Assembly (NCBI GenBank): GCA_039105265.1
Contig: JAPFFF010000045.1
Span: 186,001 to 250,000 of the forward strand
Length of the DNA stretch: 64,000 nucleotides
Origin: Tritrichomonas musculus
Taxonomy: Eukaryota > Parabasalia > Tritrichomonadida > Tritrichomonadidae
Reading direction: 5' to 3'
Part shown: piece by piece, positions 61,549-64,000 of the stretch
How positions within the stretch are numbered: the stretch's first letter is position 1
How the letters are laid out: every line of letters begins with the position of its first letter
Program-made: the position numbers and the translations under genes
The notes under the pieces: generated by a model
What the model was told of the DNA's origin: nothing
Database searches by the model: none
The model's input: the letters and a program-made list of their open reading frames with translations, nothing else

Positions 61549-64000
61549 TCAATCAAAATTACTTAAGTAGAAAACTTCTTCATTATCATTAACGAATGCA
61601 TTGACAGTGTCCTGACTCCTATTTTGTATCAAAGGGAAATACGATTGAACTTTAAAATAAACAGTTTTTTCTTGAGAAACAGCAGATATGTCATACTCAA
61701 TTCTTTCACGTTTTGGATTAATAAAATATTTAGTTCCGTTGTGGTCAAGTGAAAAAGAAGTTTCCGTTTCAGATAAAATTGGCCAATTAACATTTGAATA
61801 TTTTGGACTATTTATTAATTTTTCGTAAACGATTGCTTGCTTTTTATATTTCTCATTTAAGTCAAATTGTTCGTGATTTAACGGACTTAATCTCAGTCTG
61901 TTATTACTAAGGCTTGATCTTGGTCTTGATATATATCCTGGAGAAGATGGCTGGATCACGTTCATTGGTGATAAAACAGTTCGTGTATTTCTTGGTTGTT
62001 GATTAATTAAAGCAAATGGTCTTTGATTTTGTTGTTGTTGTTGTTGCCGCTGCTGTTGGTTTTGTTGTATTTGGGTTTCTCGATGTTGTTCTTCATAAAT
62101 TCCTCTTAAAAATTTAAGGCGTGATTCATCAATTGTAAAATAATTTAATAAATGCAAGTTATCAAGAATACCTCTTGGAATATATTCTCTTATTCTCTCG
62201 AGTAAATTAGCAAATGCTTCTCTCAATCTTGGAATACTATTAATGAATTTAACAAATTCATCTTGAATGGGCGAATAATTAGTTCCATTTTGCTCAGGGA
62301 AATTTTTATCAATATTTTCGGCAAACCAATCCAAATTGATTATATTGTCCTTAAGCAATTGTTCAAATTCTTTACTAATTGGAATTTTCTCATTTAAAAT
62401 AGTTTTTTTAATTTCTTCTGACCTTGAAAATATTATTAAATATTTCAAAAGTGTAAATAAAATATCTTTTTCAATATGAGGATCATAAACAACTTTGATA
62501 TCTTTTAAATATTTAAGATCACCGTTAGCACTAAAATTAGGGAATATTTTATATTCTTCTTCTTTAAGAAGTTTGTTTTTCAACAAAAGATAATAAACAT
62601 CAGATATATTTTTACAAATTATTTCAATGTTATCATCAGTGCATTTCTTTTCTGAAAAATTGGTATTTAATATTTGATAAATATCTGAGCACCCATTGAA
62701 ATAAAAAGCAAATTCTTTAATGTTGTCGAATAATGATATACATTTAGATATATCATTTAATATCAATTCAATGATTTTTTTTGTTAATTCAAATGAAAAT
62801 TTATCTTTGCAATCTGTTTCAAAAGATTCATTTTTAAGTTTGAAAAAGAATTTTAATACTCTAACTAAAGTGATTTTGTAATCTTCATCAATTGAATATT
62901 GTACAATTATTTGAAATAATTTGCATTTATTTAATTTATAAAATTCATCGCCTTGATTGTTAATGCTAGCCAAAATTTTATCTGAAGCATCATTTAAATT
63001 CATTTTATTATCAACAAATTCAACAAACTTTTCATGAACTAAATCATCATTCAAATCTAATTTCAATGTTTCTTTCAAAACATTTTTTAATTTTTCATTT
63101 TCTAATAAATCTTTTGATAATTCCCTGTGATTACACAATTTAAAGTTCTTGTTTGGAACAATTTTATAATTGTCTAATTTAGTTGAAGGCAAACTTTGCT
63201 TACAAAGTTGAACAAAAGAATATAAAAAATCAATGTTTTCTTTAACATCTATTTTTTGAGTTTCTTCAATCAATCGGTCAAATATAAATTCATCTGCTTT
63301 TCGAAACATATTATTAATTATATCTTTAATGTTACTTGGAGCATTGCTTGATAAGAAATCTGTTAAATTGACTTCAATTTTTGTAGAAGAAATATGTAAT
63401 AATTTTTCAGCAAATGTAAACATCAAATTTCTTTTTTCATCACCTTTTATTGTGTATTTCATAAAGTGTATTGAATTGTCTTTATCAATTTTGTCTTCAA
63501 TTGCATGAATACATTTTTCAATTGAAAAATCTGTAAATTTAAATTTTCTATAGATATTTTTAAGACCATCACTAAGCATTTTATTTTTGTAATCGTAATT
63601 TACAATCTCCATCCAATTGAAAACGATTTTTTTGACTTCATCATTGAAATCAAATTCAGCAATTTCATCTTTACAAACCAATTTATAATTTTTATTTAAA
63701 AATACTTTGCTATCTCCAAAAAGTATACTATCATCTTGCTTTTTCATATCTAGAATAAATTCAAGTAAATCTTTAATATACATTTCTTTGCTTTTATTTG
63801 ATTCTTTTGATTTGAAAGGTAATCTGCGTATATCATCATATTTAGATATATAATCCATTAATTGTTGGATATCAAATCTGTGCTTAAAATCAGGCCATAG
63901 TAAATTTTGCCATTCTAAACATAAAGAATATCCCATTAAATATCTTGATTTATAATTTAATCGAGAAACTAATTTGTAAAACTTTCTATAAATCAAATTG
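61549..64000 (-). CDS. Sacsin-like large protein, C-terminal part (runs off window)
   Basis: 816 codons are visible; the frame stays open at the window edge, so the N-terminus lies beyond it. The sequence contains recurring units of the form (V/I)-x-P/L-N-x-(N/F)-x-x-(L/F) followed by an acidic helix, at about 100-125 (VFLNKNYKLVCKDEIAEFDF), 285-310 (YKIVPNKNFKLCNHREL) and 510-540 (YKIFPNFSANGDLKYLKDIK). This spacing is typical of sacsin/HSP90-like-ATPase repeat proteins found in trichomonads. A Gln-rich tract (about 645-665) and a Ser/Arg/Pro-rich linker precede a small C-terminal domain ending NDNEEVFYLSNFD. The role is probably chaperone-like. The ATPase domain is not in the window. Confidence 0.6.
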   Translation of the reverse strand, partial: NLIYRKFYKLVSRLNYKSRYLMGYSLCLEWQNLLWPDFKHRFDIQQLMDYISKYDDIRRLPFKSKESNKSKEMYIKDLLEFILDMKKQDDSILFGDSKVFLNKNYKLVCKDEIAEFDFNDEVKKIVFNWMEIVNYDYKNKMLSDGLKNIYRKFKFTDFSIEKCIHAIEDKIDKDNSIHFMKYTIKGDEKRNLMFTFAEKLLHISSTKIEVNLTDFLSSNAPSNIKDIINNMFRKADEFIFDRLIEETQKIDVKENIDFLYSFVQLCKQSLPSTKLDNYKIVPNKNFKLCNHRELSKDLLENEKLKNVLKETLKLDLNDDLVHEKFVEFVDNKMNLNDASDKILASINNQGDEFYKLNKCKLFQIIVQYSIDEDYKITLVRVLKFFFKLKNESFETDCKDKFSFELTKKIIELILNDISKCISLFDNIKEFAFYFNGCSDIYQILNTNFSEKKCTDDNIEIICKNISDVYYLLLKNKLLKEEEYKIFPNFSANGDLKYLKDIKVVYDPHIEKDILFTLLKYLIIFSRSEEIKKTILNEKIPISKEFEQLLKDNIINLDWFAENIDKNFPEQNGTNYSPIQDEFVKFINSIPRLREAFANLLERIREYIPRGILDNLHLLNYFTIDESRLKFLRGIYEEQHRETQIQQNQQQRQQQQQQNQRPFALINQQPRNTRTVLSPMNVIQPSSPGYISRPRSSLSNNRLRLSPLNHEQFDLNEKYKKQAIVYEKLINSPKYSNVNWPILSETETSFSLDHNGTKYFINPKRERIEYDISAVSQEKTVYFKVQSYFPLIQNRSQDTVNAFVNDNEEVFYLSNFD

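Noticed and set aside
1-64000. tRNA or rRNA genes
   Set aside because: I looked for B-box-like GGTTCRANYCC with a matching acceptor stem and for conserved rRNA blocks; the near matches found (for example GGTTCGAATTT near 50929) lacked a fold.

Overview
The window looks like a nuclear contig from a parabasalid protist, most likely a Tritrichomonas-type trichomonad. The evidence is very AT-rich spacers with long T runs, compact genes with no visible introns, and many tyrosine-kinase-like (TKL) kinases. R2R3 Myb proteins, RCC1-repeat proteins, metacaspases, BTB-like/coiled-coil proteins and a Maverick/Polinton fossil point the same way. Several genes also have a TCAYW initiator-like motif 18-45 nt before the ATG. 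This is an inference from gene content; no rRNA or tRNA gene was seen to confirm it.

Layout: 0.4-1.4 kb holds a decayed beta-helix surface protein. 1.6-3.8 kb is an RCC1-repeat/kinase fusion. 4.1-5.8 kb is a divergent cassette (Myb-like gene and Cdc25-type phosphatase) that recurs almost unchanged at 21.7-23.4 kb. 5.9-7.15 kb is a non-autonomous DNA transposon with 110-bp terminal inverted repeats and an exact 8-bp target duplication. 7.9-9.9 kb is an RCC1 protein without a kinase. 11.2-15.3 kb is a large type I surface protein with thioredoxin-like and CAP domains. 15.4-21.5 kb is a nest of transposon remnants around a pseudokinase. 23.5-26.2 kb has a broken BTB-like/coiled-coil gene and a Ser/Thr kinase. 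28-34.2 kb is a broken Maverick/Polinton fossil with ATPase, protein-primed polymerase and fibre-like parts. 35-49 kb is mostly spacer with many MITE-like elements, plus a papain-fold-like protein and a metacaspase-like protein lacking both catalytic residues. 49-64 kb holds two Myb genes, a kinase-C2-Rab fusion with a partial duplicate, a metacaspase with intact catalytic motifs, a kinase remnant and the end of a sacsin-like protein that runs off the window.

The host genes are mostly signalling and cell-cycle regulators (kinases, Cdc25, Myb factors, a Rab-like fusion, caspase-fold proteins). They do not form operons. The most striking structure outside genes is a set of short DNA transposons whose ends and target duplications can be read directly: hAT-like with 8 bp, TTAA-type, TA-type, and Mutator-like with 9-10 bp. 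One ends 20 bp before a kinase start codon and appears to supply its initiator. Nested insertions are common.
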